Positions 6,695-13,668 of a stretch of DNA of 20,421 bases are shown here, in pieces. The notes under the pieces were generated by a model. The model ran no database searches and was not told the origin of the DNA. It saw only the letters and a program-made list of their open reading frames with translations. The translations under genes and the position numbers were made by a program. The stretch lies in the IMG/VR virus record IMGVR_UViG_3300031722_000947, positions 1 through 20,421 of that record; one strand, written 5' to 3'. The first letter of the stretch is position 1; each line of letters starts with the position of its first letter. The DNA comes from a virus.

Positions 6695-6906
6695 TGGCTC
6701 ACCTTTGACGGGTTGACCGTGATGGACGTGGAAGAGATAAATCGCAGGGCGGCATTGCCCACCGGCAGTACAAATGCCAGCCAGGCGTACAGGCCACCTG
6801 GCAGCACGTCCTTCAACACGTTGAGCTGGGATTCAGCTGCAGCCGCCATCAGCACGACCAGGTTGAACAGCAGCGTCTTGCTGCGGTACCAGGGCTTGCA
6901 GTTCAT
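6691..6906 (-). CDS. Putative holin, small two-helix membrane protein
   Basis: A 71-residue protein with two predicted membrane helices, LLFNLVVLMAAAAESQL (about 11-27) and LPGGLYAWLAFVLPVGNAAL (about 35-54), joined by a short turn. It starts MNCKPWYRSKTLLF and ends in a polar tail. The pattern WYRSKTL...LP.GNAALR is common in small holin-like proteins beside phage amidases. The ATG at 6906 overlaps the amidase stop (ATGA). The frame extends upstream to 6996, but only inside the amidase coding sequence. A holin would release the cytoplasmic amidase, which lacks its own signal peptide. The role is inferred from size, topology and position. Confidence 0.78.
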   Translation of the reverse strand: MNCKPWYRSKTLLFNLVVLMAAAAESQLNVLKDVLPGGLYAWLAFVLPVGNAALRFISSTSITVNPSKVSQ

Positions 6907-7568
6907 ACGACCCCCCTGAAAACATTCTTGGGATCTGGTGTCATGGCGGTGCTGGTCCAGTCGGCCACGCTGAATCCGGGGCAGGTTTTGAGCCACTCGA
7001 ATGGTTCGATTTTTCCGTCACCGGACTTGTCCGGGCTGAGGTCACGATGTCCACACACGCCGCCATACACGGTGTACCCTGCGGCGTACTGGCCACCGTA
7101 GACGCGTTTGGGCGCAGCCAGTGGGATGCCGTACTCGGCCAGCAGCATCGCAACGATCTTGGAAAGGCTAGCCCATTGCGCAAGGGTGTACTGTCCGTCG
7201 CGCTCAGCACCGCCGACCAAGCAAATGCCCACTGAATTGGCATTGAAGTACTGTGCATGCGCACCGACTTCGTCCAGGCCGCGACCGGTGCACACGTCGC
7301 CATTCAAGTCAATGACATAGTGGTAACCAATGGACGGCAGATTGCTGCTCAGCGCCTTTACAGCTTCAGGGTTGCGATGGAACCCGCGAGCAGCGTGCCA
7401 CTGGTCGATAATTTGCGGCGCATTGAGGTAACCAGGCTGACCAGGCGTTCCCTGGCGCAGCGGCCTACCACTGGGTGTGGCGGAACAATGGATGACGACC
7501 AGATTCACCGCACGACGTGCAGGTGTTTGAGAGGTCGCTTGTGATGGGGTGGTTGTGGTGGTGTCCAT
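6903..7568 (-). CDS. Endolysin, N-acetylmuramoyl-L-alanine amidase (Amidase_2)
   Basis: A 221-residue zinc amidase that would cut the MurNAc-L-Ala bond of peptidoglycan at lysis. The Amidase_2 signature is complete: VVIHCSAT (H27), GYHYVID (H83), VGAHAQ (H104), VCGHRDLSPDK (H174) and KTCPGF (C196). H27, H174 and C196 are the expected zinc ligands. The first 18 residues are a Thr/Gln-rich non-hydrophobic tail, so there is no signal peptide and export depends on the holin that follows. The ATG at 7568 sits directly after a perfect hairpin, with only a CAGGG-type weak ribosome site inside that hairpin. Late, regulated expression from the region upstream is therefore likely. Confidence 0.93.
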   Translation of the reverse strand: MDTTTTTPSQATSQTPARRAVNLVVIHCSATPSGRPLRQGTPGQPGYLNAPQIIDQWHAARGFHRNPEAVKALSSNLPSIGYHYVIDLNGDVCTGRGLDEVGAHAQYFNANSVGICLVGGAERDGQYTLAQWASLSKIVAMLLAEYGIPLAAPKRVYGGQYAAGYTVYGGVCGHRDLSPDKSGDGKIEPFEWLKTCPGFSVADWTSTAMTPDPKNVFRGVV

Positions 7569-7651
7569 GCCCTGAATTCTTCAGGGCATAGGGGGCGGCG
7601 CGCAGTGTGACGCGTGTCACCCGCTACGGGTGATGGCATGAATTGTCGAAT
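7569..7651 (-). promoter_or_regulatory. Lysis-operon leader with hairpin and interleaved dyads
   Basis: These 83 non-coding bases separate the exported coiled-coil gene from the amidase. Immediately before the amidase ATG is a perfect inverted repeat, GCCCTGAA-TTC-TTCAGGGC (7569-7587), which buries the only purine-rich ribosome-site candidate. Further upstream are two overlapping dyads: GTGAC-GCGT-GTCAC (7607-7620) and TCACCCG-CTA-CGGGTGA (7617-7633). No U-run follows any of them, so they are weak as intrinsic terminators. They could be an operator for a late activator and a translation-controlling hairpin. The structures are seen directly; the roles are inferred. Confidence 0.6.
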
Positions 7652-8224
7652 CTAGCGTGTCCATGCAACGACTCTGCCATTCATAGCTTGAATTATGTAA
7701 CCTGATCCTTCATAAGTAGTTACGACACCGTCTGTTCGATTGATCTGTCCAATTTCATCTACCTGCGCTACACACAGCTGAAATCGTGTAACAGTCTGGC
7801 CGATCATCGGGCGACGAAAGTCGGCCCCGCATTGCTTTTTAAGTTGTGCAGTTACACGTCGCTCTTTAGCTTCCTGCAGTTTCTCTTCTTTTGCCTCCTG
7901 TTCTGCAAGTACTTTTTGTTTTTGCAAATCAAGTTCATTGCGATTCTCATTAGCTTGTTTTTCTGCAGCCAAACTATCGGCGCGAACCCTCTCTTGCGCG
8001 AGCAGTTCTTGTCGTTGAGCATTAAGACGCTCCTGCACCTTCTTTTGGTGTGCGGCCTCATCAGCCTCATCATCCGCTTTCAACTTTCGAAAGAAGTTGC
8101 AATCCCGCTCATTCATGTCGCGGCCGTCGCGCCATTTACAGTTCACCGTGTCGTTGTAGTTTGGCTGAGCGTTGCCCGAGCCAGCCAATAAAAATGCTAT
8201 GAGTGTTAACGCAACTTTTTTCAT
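7652..8224 (-). CDS. Exported coiled-coil protein coupled to the repressor (possible moron)
   Basis: A 190-residue protein with a signal peptide (MKKVALTLIAFLLAGSGNAQ). A highly charged coiled coil spans about residues 45-128 (AAHQKKVQERLNAQRQELL, ELDLQKQKVLAEQEAKEEKL). A C-terminal globular part contains IGQTVTRFQLC, QINRT, TYEGSGYIIQ and a final NGRVVAW, loosely reminiscent of small SmpA/BamE-like periplasmic domains. Four cysteines lie outside the signal region (about C29, C42, C132, C151). The start overlaps the repressor stop (ATGA) and has a strong GGAGGTGAG, so it should be made whenever the repressor is, i.e. in the lysogen. The DNA is visibly AT-richer than its neighbours. Not recognised as a named family; a lysogenic-conversion role is inference. 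Confidence 0.78.
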   Translation of the reverse strand: MKKVALTLIAFLLAGSGNAQPNYNDTVNCKWRDGRDMNERDCNFFRKLKADDEADEAAHQKKVQERLNAQRQELLAQERVRADSLAAEKQANENRNELDLQKQKVLAEQEAKEEKLQEAKERRVTAQLKKQCGADFRRPMIGQTVTRFQLCVAQVDEIGQINRTDGVVTTYEGSGYIIQAMNGRVVAWTR

Positions 8225-8976
8225 CGCTCACCTCCAATCCAAATAATCTTCCCCACTAGCCTGACCTGATCAATCGCGCCTGGCTTTACTTCTTCCGCAG
8301 GCCATTCTGGATTATCCGAACAGATCCGCAGGCCACCATCAACCAACGGCATCAACCGTTTACATCGGGACTCGCCCCCATAGTCGATCACGTACATGCC
8401 CTCTGACAGCTTGAGCTGCTCCGATGTGTCCACTAGTAATATGTCCCCATCCCGCACGGTTGGCTCCATTGATCGGCCACGCGCTGAGATGACTCTGAGT
8501 TTTCCCGGTATGAGCCCCTTTCTCTCAATCCAAGAACGCCTGAACGCAAACCGACCAATTTCAATTTCTTCTTCAACCATTTGACCAGCACCTGCGCTAG
8601 TTCGAACGTTGAGCTGCGGCACAAACAAAAAGTCGCTGGATGGATCCGTTGACCGTTCTTGTTCCTGCTTTTCCTCCGTTCGGCTTATTTGTTTCTCTCT
8701 TCCGGGAAAAAAATTTGATGGTTCCTCTTCATCTAGGTAGCGCCACCTGGTGAACCACTCTACGGGTCTTCCAGAAAGTTCACTCACTTTCATGAGCTGG
8801 CTGCTCGGTATCTTCCCGCGCTTTCTCCAGGTCCTAACCGTTTCAGGTTGAACCTCCATTTTCCTCATCCAGTCGGCAGGCACACGTGCATGCAAGGCCG
8901 ACGCTATGCGCTCTATCACCTGATCTACAGAGGGTGCCTCCCCGACTCCGTGTACGTCGGTCAGTAATTTTTTCAT
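8221..8976 (-). CDS. CI-like phage repressor with S24 (LexA-type) autocleavage domain
   Basis: A 251-residue lysogeny repressor. The N-terminal CI-type helix-turn-helix (about 15-75) includes VIERIASALHARVPADWM, VQPETVRTWRKRGKIPSSQL and SGRPVEWF. An acidic, low-complexity linker follows. The C-terminal peptidase S24 domain has an Ala-Gly cleavage region, TSAGAGQ (A128-G129 or A130-G131), the catalytic serine in RGRSMEPTVRDGDILLVD (S169) and the catalytic lysine in SRCKRL (K206). SOS-induced RecA-stimulated self-cleavage is the known behaviour of such repressors, so this phage is probably DNA-damage inducible. The ATG at 8976 follows AGAGGG. It is divergent from ner, with three operator-like dyads between them. 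Confidence 0.92.
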   Translation of the reverse strand: MKKLLTDVHGVGEAPSVDQVIERIASALHARVPADWMRKMEVQPETVRTWRKRGKIPSSQLMKVSELSGRPVEWFTRWRYLDEEEPSNFFPGREKQISRTEEKQEQERSTDPSSDFLFVPQLNVRTSAGAGQMVEEEIEIGRFAFRRSWIERKGLIPGKLRVISARGRSMEPTVRDGDILLVDTSEQLKLSEGMYVIDYGGESRCKRLMPLVDGGLRICSDNPEWPAEEVKPGAIDQVRLVGKIIWIGGER

Positions 8977-9062
8977 AAGCCCTCTTGCTGGTGGTTCAAA
9001 ATGAACCTAGAATACGGTTCAGCTTGAAACGTTTCTTTCTGAACCACAAATTTAACACCGAA
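8977..9062. promoter_or_regulatory. Divergent early/lysogenic control region with three operators
   Basis: These 86 bases lie between the repressor and ner starts. They contain three dyads fitting GGTTCA-N3-TGAACC: 8993-9007 is perfect (GGTTCA-AAA-TGAACC), 9016-9030 has one mismatch (GGTTCA-GCT-TGAAAC) and 9031-9045 has two (GTTTCT-TTC-TGAACC). Their first bases are 23 and 15 apart. They probably bind the repressor, Ner or both. Rightward promoter elements are uncertain: TTGAAA at 9024-9029 could be a -35, but the resulting -10 is poor. For the leftward direction TATTCT (complement of 9009-9014) could be a -10. The ner ATG has no clear ribosome site, so its message might be nearly leaderless. 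Confidence 0.8.
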
Positions 9063-9296
9063 ATGCATCCAGAACAAATAAAGGCTGAAATCCGCATGAA
9101 GGGCACCACGCCTGCAGCGATTGCCGATGATTTGCATCTGTCTCGGATGACGGTAAGTAACGTCATTCATGGCCGAATTACTTCACGACGTGTAGCAGAT
9201 GCAATCTCCAGCGTGATCAAAAAGCCGGTTCATTCGCTTTGGCCGGGTCGTTATGAAACGGTAGTTCGTGTCGGATTGAAACGGAGGGGCGCATGA
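9063..9296 (+). CDS. ner: Ner-like transcriptional regulator
   Basis: A 77-residue DNA-binding protein. It opens MHPEQIKAEIRMKGTTPAAI, the family-typical Ner/Nlp start, with a helix-turn-helix in AAIADDLHLSRMTVSNVIHG (about 18-38) and KPVHSLWPGRY at the end, a conserved Ner-type closing motif. Ner of Mu turns down early and repressor transcription after induction. The frame is open to 8985, but that extension crosses the operators and has no family similarity, so ATG 9063 is preferred despite lacking a clear ribosome site. It is the first gene of the early operon and overlaps the next gene by ATGA. Confidence 0.85.
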   Translation: MHPEQIKAEIRMKGTTPAAIADDLHLSRMTVSNVIHGRITSRRVADAISSVIKKPVHSLWPGRYETVVRVGLKRRGA

Positions 9297-9610
9297 AACC
9301 CCATCTCAAGCTGCTCGGTTCCGGAAAATTAGTTTTGCTTAACGAAGGCATTTCAGGCTTGTCTGAGCAACAGACCAGGAAACGCATTCGTGAACGTCAT
9401 GGATCGTTGAGAGCTTTCTCCATCCGATTCGGGCTTGACTACTCGGCACTCTTGCTCTCCCTGACCCCCCACAGCACAAAGTTTGCCGGTCGTGTTGCTG
9501 ATACGCGCCGCATGCTGGGCCTGCCTTCCAACCCAACTGCCAGGAACGTGTCCCTTGCGTTGACCCATGCACGGCGGCGTGGCGAGACATTGGCGAGGGC
9601 CGCATCATGA
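9293..9610 (+). CDS. Small early protein, basic, possible HTH
   Basis: A 105-residue basic protein, not assigned to a named family. The central part, GSLRAFSIRFGLDYSALLLS, could form a helix-turn-helix, and the C-terminus is Arg-rich (THARRRGETLARAAS). The ATG at 9293 overlaps the ner stop (ATGA) and has GGAGGGG upstream. The gene's own end overlaps the transposase start in the same way. Genes in this slot of Mu-like phages are often small DNA-binding proteins; a regulatory or transposition-accessory role is inference. Confidence 0.72.
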   Translation: MKPHLKLLGSGKLVLLNEGISGLSEQQTRKRIRERHGSLRAFSIRFGLDYSALLLSLTPHSTKFAGRVADTRRMLGLPSNPTARNVSLALTHARRRGETLARAAS

Positions 9611-11736
9611 CGTGGGCCACCGCAAAACAGCTCGCTGGTCTTCCAGGCTTTCCTTCGAGTGAGCGTCGTGCACAAGAAGCCGCCAAACGTGCTGGCTTAC
9701 CGACTCGCCCACGTTCTGGCCGTGGTGGTGGACTTGAGTATTCAGTGGAGTCCCTTCCTCCAGCTGCGCGCATGGAATGGGCTGCAAGGTTTGCAGCAGC
9801 CAATGACGACGCTTCGCCCAAGGGCTCAATTGCCACCCTCACACAATCCAGAGCCAACTCCACACGGGAGGCCGCTTTGGTTACCGGCTGGCGCAAGGAC
9901 CGCCAAGACGCCATCGCCCGCGTGCTGATTGTGTTTCAGCGGTTCTGGCAAGGCTTCGGCGGGCAGGTCACACCAGCGCTTCATGCCTTCTGCGCCCAAT
10001 GGAATGCGTCCAAACTGGAAGTTGACGCGGGCTTACGACTTCAATTCCCAACGTTGACGTTCACCACAACGCGCCGCTGGTATGTTGGTGTGCAGGAGCG
10101 TGGCCTTTCGTCTATCACTCCACCAGAGCGTGCACGTAAGGGGCAGTATTCAGCACTTACAGGTGAGGTCGGAACAGCCATGCTGGCAATGCTGATTCAG
10201 CAACCACATCTTTCTGCCCAAGCGCTGTATGAGGCGCTTCAAACCCAGTCTTTAGACCTGCCCAGCATATGGTCATTCCGTCGCGCACTGGCCTACTGGA
10301 AACAGCAGAACGCTCAGCTCTTTGAAGCGGCCATCAACCCGGACGGCTGGCGCAACAAGTACATGTCGGCAGCGGGCAGCTACAGCGAAGGCATCACCCG
10401 CCCCAATCAGAAGTGGGAAATGGACAGCACGGTGGGAGACATCATGCTGGCCGACAACTGCCGCCATCACATCGTGGGCGTCATCGATGTGTACACGCGC
10501 CGTCGCTTGTTCATCATCACGCGCACCAGCCGGGCCAACGCCATCATGAGCTTGATCCGTATGGCTATCCAACTGTGGGGTGTGCCCGAGTCGATCAAGA
10601 CCGACAACGGAGCCGACTACGTGGCCCAGGTGCTGGAGACCGCGTTGCTCGGGCTTTCGATCGACCACCCTCTTTGCGCGCCCTTTAGCCCGCACCAAAA
10701 GCCACACATTGAGCGCGCCATCGGCTCACTGATGCATCAGCTATTTGAGCAGCTGGACGGATTCATAGGTCACAGCGTCGCCGATCGCAAGGGCATTGAA
10801 TCGCGCAAGGGCTTTGCCGAGCGCATCCTGAAGGACAAGACTTTCACGGTCGATATGCGCCTGTCACCTGAACAGGTGCAGGGCGGGCTCAACACGTTCT
10901 GCACCCGCATGGACAGCAAGCCGCGTGACTACCTGGGCGGTAAATCACCGCTGCAGATGGCAAAGGGCTTTACTGCCAAGACCATCAGCGAGCGCGCCCT
11001 GGACATATTGCTGGCGCCCAGTGCCGGGTCTGGTCTGCGCACCATCGGCAAGAAGGGTATCAAGATCGCTGGCGGCTTCTACAACCATGCGCACCTCGGC
11101 GGCATGGAGGGCACACAGGTGCAGGTCAAGGTGGACGATTCCAACCTGGGCCGCTGCTGGGTGTTCGACATGGACGGCCAGTTTGTCTGCGAGGCCCTTG
11201 ACTACCAGCGCCTGGGCATCAACAGCGCAGAGGTCGCCGCAGCACGTCGATCGCACCAAGCGATGGTGGTTCGGGAGCAAAAGCGGGAACTGCGCGATGC
11301 CAAGAAGAGCTTCGATACCCGCGCTGCGGTGGCTAGCATCAATCGCATACGCACTGAAGAGGCGGTTGCAGCAGCTCCCAACGTGGTGCTAATCCAGAGC
11401 GCGGCCTCAGTTGCTCCCGTAGAGCACACCAGCCTGTCCATTGCGTCCATTGATGCCGCAGCTGCACCGGTCATTGACCAGGCCCAGGTGGACGCAGCGC
11501 AAGCCGCATTAGTTGCGCGCCTCGCTGAACCCGCGCAGGTCCGCCCCATCGCTGAAACACCGCAGATGCGCTATGCGCGCTGGCTCAAGTTGCAGGAGCG
11601 TGTGCAGCGCAGCGAGGCCTTGGGTGCTGATGACGGCAATTGGTTTGAGGGGTACGCGCAAGGGTCCGAGTGGGCCTCTATGAAGCGCTACTTCGATGTT
11701 TTTGGTCTGTCGGCTGACCAGGTGTTGACCGGCTGA
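9607..11736 (+). CDS. tnpA: Mu-family DDE transposase A
   Basis: A 709-residue transposase for integration and replicative transposition. The N-terminal Mu-type DNA-binding domain (about 3-60) includes WATAKQLAGLPGFPSSERR and GGLEYSVESLPPAAR. The catalytic RNase H-fold core holds D273 (KWEMDSTVG), D333 (IKTDNGADYV) and E369 (KPHIERAIG). That leaves 35 residues between the second Asp and Glu, a classical DD35E spacing. A Mu transposase C-terminal beta-barrel region follows (GGFYNHAHLGGMEGTQVQVK, about 490-540), then an Ala-rich charged tail that in MuA contacts MuB. It sits directly upstream of the ATPase gene. The start overlaps the previous stop by ATGA. Length is close to MuA (663 residues) but somewhat longer at the C-terminus. 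Confidence 0.95.
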   Translation: MTWATAKQLAGLPGFPSSERRAQEAAKRAGLPTRPRSGRGGGLEYSVESLPPAARMEWAARFAAANDDASPKGSIATLTQSRANSTREAALVTGWRKDRQDAIARVLIVFQRFWQGFGGQVTPALHAFCAQWNASKLEVDAGLRLQFPTLTFTTTRRWYVGVQERGLSSITPPERARKGQYSALTGEVGTAMLAMLIQQPHLSAQALYEALQTQSLDLPSIWSFRRALAYWKQQNAQLFEAAINPDGWRNKYMSAAGSYSEGITRPNQKWEMDSTVGDIMLADNCRHHIVGVIDVYTRRRLFIITRTSRANAIMSLIRMAIQLWGVPESIKTDNGADYVAQVLETALLGLSIDHPLCAPFSPHQKPHIERAIGSLMHQLFEQLDGFIGHSVADRKGIESRKGFAERILKDKTFTVDMRLSPEQVQGGLNTFCTRMDSKPRDYLGGKSPLQMAKGFTAKTISERALDILLAPSAGSGLRTIGKKGIKIAGGFYNHAHLGGMEGTQVQVKVDDSNLGRCWVFDMDGQFVCEALDYQRLGINSAEVAAARRSHQAMVVREQKRELRDAKKSFDTRAAVASINRIRTEEAVAAAPNVVLIQSAASVAPVEHTSLSIASIDAAAAPVIDQAQVDAAQAALVARLAEPAQVRPIAETPQMRYARWLKLQERVQRSEALGADDGNWFEGYAQGSEWASMKRYFDVFGLSADQVLTG

Positions 11737-11747
11737 CCAAAAAGGAA

Positions 11748-11778
11748 CGCCCAGCTGCTGTAGGAGGCGGGCTGGGCG
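11748..11778 (+). terminator. Intergenic hairpin between tnpA and tnpB (attenuator-like)
   Basis: A perfect 8-bp inverted repeat CGCCCAGC / GCTGGGCG (11748-11755 and 11771-11778) with a 15-base loop lies in the 76-base gap after tnpA. This is the largest gap in the first half of the early operon. Only GTGTTT follows, not a strong U-run, so termination would be partial. It could lower tnpB and downstream expression relative to tnpA, or stabilise the 3' end of tnpA mRNA. The role is inferred. Confidence 0.5.
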
Positions 11779-11812
11779 GTGTTTAGGTAAACGAAAAAGA
11801 GGATTTGAGTAT

Positions 11813-12559
11813 ATGACAAAGAAAATGGCAACCGCAAGCGGGGGTGGCGTTATTGCCCCCACCAGCAACATTGGCCTGGTACACACGCTGATGGAGCAGC
11901 TCACAGGACGCGCTGCTGGCCTGCCTGGTATCGGTGCCTTCTATGGCCGCTCCGGACTTGGTAAGAGCTTTGGTGCTTCGTACGCCAGCCACCCTGCCGG
12001 GTTCAATGGAATCTATGTCAGCTGCCGCAGCTTTGAGACCAAGAAAAGCTTTGCAGAGCAGATCTGCAAATCCATTGGTATCACCGCCAAGGGCAATATT
12101 CCCTTGATCGTGGACGCGATCGTAGAGGTGCTGTCCATCACTAACCGCCCGCTCATCGTGGATGAGGTGGACTACATCGTGGAGAGCCGCACCCTGGAGC
12201 TGATCCGCGACATACATGATGCCAGCGGTGCCGCGATCCTGTTGATCGGCGAAGAGCATCTTCCTGCAAAGCTCAAGCGCCATGAGCGGTTCGACAACCG
12301 TGTGTTGACCTGGCAGCCCGCCGCAGTCTGCAGCAGCGGAGATTTTGACCTGCTCGCAAAGCAATATGCCGGTGATATTCAGGTATCAGCGGATCTCAAG
12401 AAGCGCGTCCTGGCCGAGACCAACGGGATTACCCGACGCGTGGTGGTCAACCTGGAGAACATCAAACGCTGGTGCGATCGCAAGGGTGTCAAGGAAGCCC
12501 CGGCCAATTGCGACGTGGATCTGTACACAGGCCGCGCTCCTGGAAGGGCAGGTCTGTAA
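11813..12559 (+). CDS. tnpB: MuB-like transposition ATPase (AAA family)
   Basis: A 248-residue AAA ATPase that, in Mu, binds target DNA and activates the transposase while preventing self-insertion. Walker A is GRSGLGKS (45-52) and Walker B LIVDEVDY (114-121). A sensor-like LLIGEEHLPAKL follows, then an Arg-containing ERFDNRVLTWQ and a helical C-terminal domain. It lacks the N-terminal helix-turn-helix of MuB (312 residues) and is shorter, as in BcepMu-type TnpB. The ATG at 11813 has AAGAGGA upstream; a second ATG at 11825 is possible. Its TAA overlaps the next start (TAATG). Position right after tnpA confirms the assignment. Confidence 0.93.
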   Translation: MTKKMATASGGGVIAPTSNIGLVHTLMEQLTGRAAGLPGIGAFYGRSGLGKSFGASYASHPAGFNGIYVSCRSFETKKSFAEQICKSIGITAKGNIPLIVDAIVEVLSITNRPLIVDEVDYIVESRTLELIRDIHDASGAAILLIGEEHLPAKLKRHERFDNRVLTWQPAAVCSSGDFDLLAKQYAGDIQVSADLKKRVLAETNGITRRVVVNLENIKRWCDRKGVKEAPANCDVDLYTGRAPGRAGL

Positions 12560-13188
12560 TGGCAAGAAAACCCATTCACCTGGAGGTGACTGGCATGCTC
12601 ACGCCCCGCGACCGCATGTGGGCCTTCATTCGCAAGGCGCGCAAGGTCACCTGCCAGCAGCTGCAGGAGGGCGTTGGAAGCCCACACCTGAACCTGGAGA
12701 CCATTCAGGATTACCTGCTGGTGCTATGCCGATCGGGATACCTTAAGCAGCTCAACAAGCAGGGCCATGACGCCCGCGTGCGATTTGACGAAGTGCATTT
12801 CGAACTGGTCAAAGACAGCATTGAGGCACCTCGCATAAACAAGGAAGGCGGCAAGGTCACCCAGGGTGTCGTCACGCTGGCTATGTGGCGCGCCATGAAG
12901 GCTATCAAAGAGTTTGACTACAGGGACATTCAGCGCGCTGCCAGCCTGGGCGATGTTTTGCAGGTCTCTGCGCAGACTGCCAAGAGCTACGTTGTACTGC
13001 TGGCACGCGCCGGGTATTTCAAGACGGTACGTGCTGCCAAACCTGGCATCCCTGCGCGCTATCGAATGGTTCGGGATACCGGTCATCACGCGCCTGCCAT
13101 TACACGCCGCAAGTGCGTCTTTGATCGCAACACTGGCGCGTTCACCTGGCAGCAATCAGAACAGGAGGTGTGCGATGGCCTCCAATAA
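12559..13188 (+). CDS. Putative regulator with two winged-helix-like domains
   Basis: A 209-residue protein, not a named family. Two successive segments look alike. TPRDRMWAFIRKARKVTCQQ...LVLCRSGYLKQL (about 14-70) and LAMWRAMKAIKEFDYRDIQR...VVLLARAGYFKTV (about 105-160) each give helix-helix-turn-recognition helix and an 'RSGYLK/RAGYFK' wing entry, suggesting an internal duplication of a winged helix. The C-terminus is basic and Cys-poor. The ATG at 12559 overlaps the tnpB stop by one base and there is an AAGGGCAGG purine stretch upstream. Longer in-frame starts lie inside tnpB. It is likely DNA-binding; the target is unknown. Confidence 0.75.
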   Translation: MARKPIHLEVTGMLTPRDRMWAFIRKARKVTCQQLQEGVGSPHLNLETIQDYLLVLCRSGYLKQLNKQGHDARVRFDEVHFELVKDSIEAPRINKEGGKVTQGVVTLAMWRAMKAIKEFDYRDIQRAASLGDVLQVSAQTAKSYVVLLARAGYFKTVRAAKPGIPARYRMVRDTGHHAPAITRRKCVFDRNTGAFTWQQSEQEVCDGLQ

Positions 13189-13537
13189 AACGCCCGTTGC
13201 CAAGTCACTTCCAGACGATGCGCTCAATGCCCTCATTGAGCTGAAACAGCATTCCACCCAGGCCGATATCGCCCGCCGTATAGGCGTTAGCGAAGGAACT
13301 ATATCGAACGCGCTCAAAGGCCGTTACATCGGCAACGTGGACGCCCTGGCTGAGCGGATCCGTGGGGAGCTGCTCAATCAGACAGTCGCCTGCCCGATCC
13401 TGGGTGAGATCACCTCACGCATGTGCCAGGACGAACGCAAGAAGCCCTTTCACACCGCCAACCCACTGCGTGTGCAGCTATATCGCGCATGCAAGACCTG
13501 CCCCCATAACCAAGCTAATAAAGGAGACCAGTCATGA
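13175..13537 (+). CDS. XRE-type helix-turn-helix protein with Cys motif
   Basis: A 120-residue protein. Residues 25-55 are a helix-turn-helix (STQADIARRIGVSEGTISNA). The C-terminal half is VACPILGEITSRMCQ, then PFHTANPLRVQLYRACKTC and CPHN. This Cys-spaced tail recurs in small phage regulators and may bind metal. The ATG at 13175 has a strong AGGAGG eight bases ahead and overlaps the previous gene by 14 bases. A much longer upstream reading in the frame is a shadow of that gene. Its stop overlaps the next start (ATGA). The function is probably DNA binding within the early operon; the operator is unknown. Confidence 0.75.
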   Translation: MASNKTPVAKSLPDDALNALIELKQHSTQADIARRIGVSEGTISNALKGRYIGNVDALAERIRGELLNQTVACPILGEITSRMCQDERKKPFHTANPLRVQLYRACKTCPHNQANKGDQS

Positions 13538-13668
13538 GCAAGCTGGCTTGGATTAAACGCAGGGCACGCCGCCTGCAGAACTTCTACAACGTCTCGCGTC
13601 GCATTGCTGTGTTTGACGCATGGCGCGACTGGATGGACTTCACCGGTGCAAGGGGGGCAAAGTCATGA
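13534..13668 (+). CDS. 44-residue basic microprotein
   Basis: A 44-codon ORF that starts at ATG 13534 in an ATGA overlap with the previous stop, preceded by AAAGGAG, and ends in an ATGA overlap with the next gene. It is strongly basic and aromatic at the N-terminus (MSKLAWIKRRARRLQNFYNV) with three tryptophans. Neat overlaps on both sides and a good ribosome site argue that it is real. No family is recognised; it could be a membrane- or nucleic-acid-associated peptide. Confidence 0.6.
   Translation: MSKLAWIKRRARRLQNFYNVSRRIAVFDAWRDWMDFTGARGAKS

Noticed and set aside
7832-8191. Plus-strand ORF with hydrophobic Phe/Leu/Cys stretches resembling a membrane protein
   Set aside because: The hydrophobicity comes from reading the Lys/Glu/Gln-rich coiled-coil codons of the opposite-strand gene; no ribosome site supports it.
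8985-9062. N-terminal extension of Ner from ATG 8985
   Set aside because: It would translate through all three operator dyads, and the Ner family starts at MHPE (9063).
9339-9914. Minus-strand 191-codon ORF opposite the start of tnpA
   Set aside because: It spans two well-supported plus-strand genes, has no ribosome site or family features and is the mirror of transposase codons.
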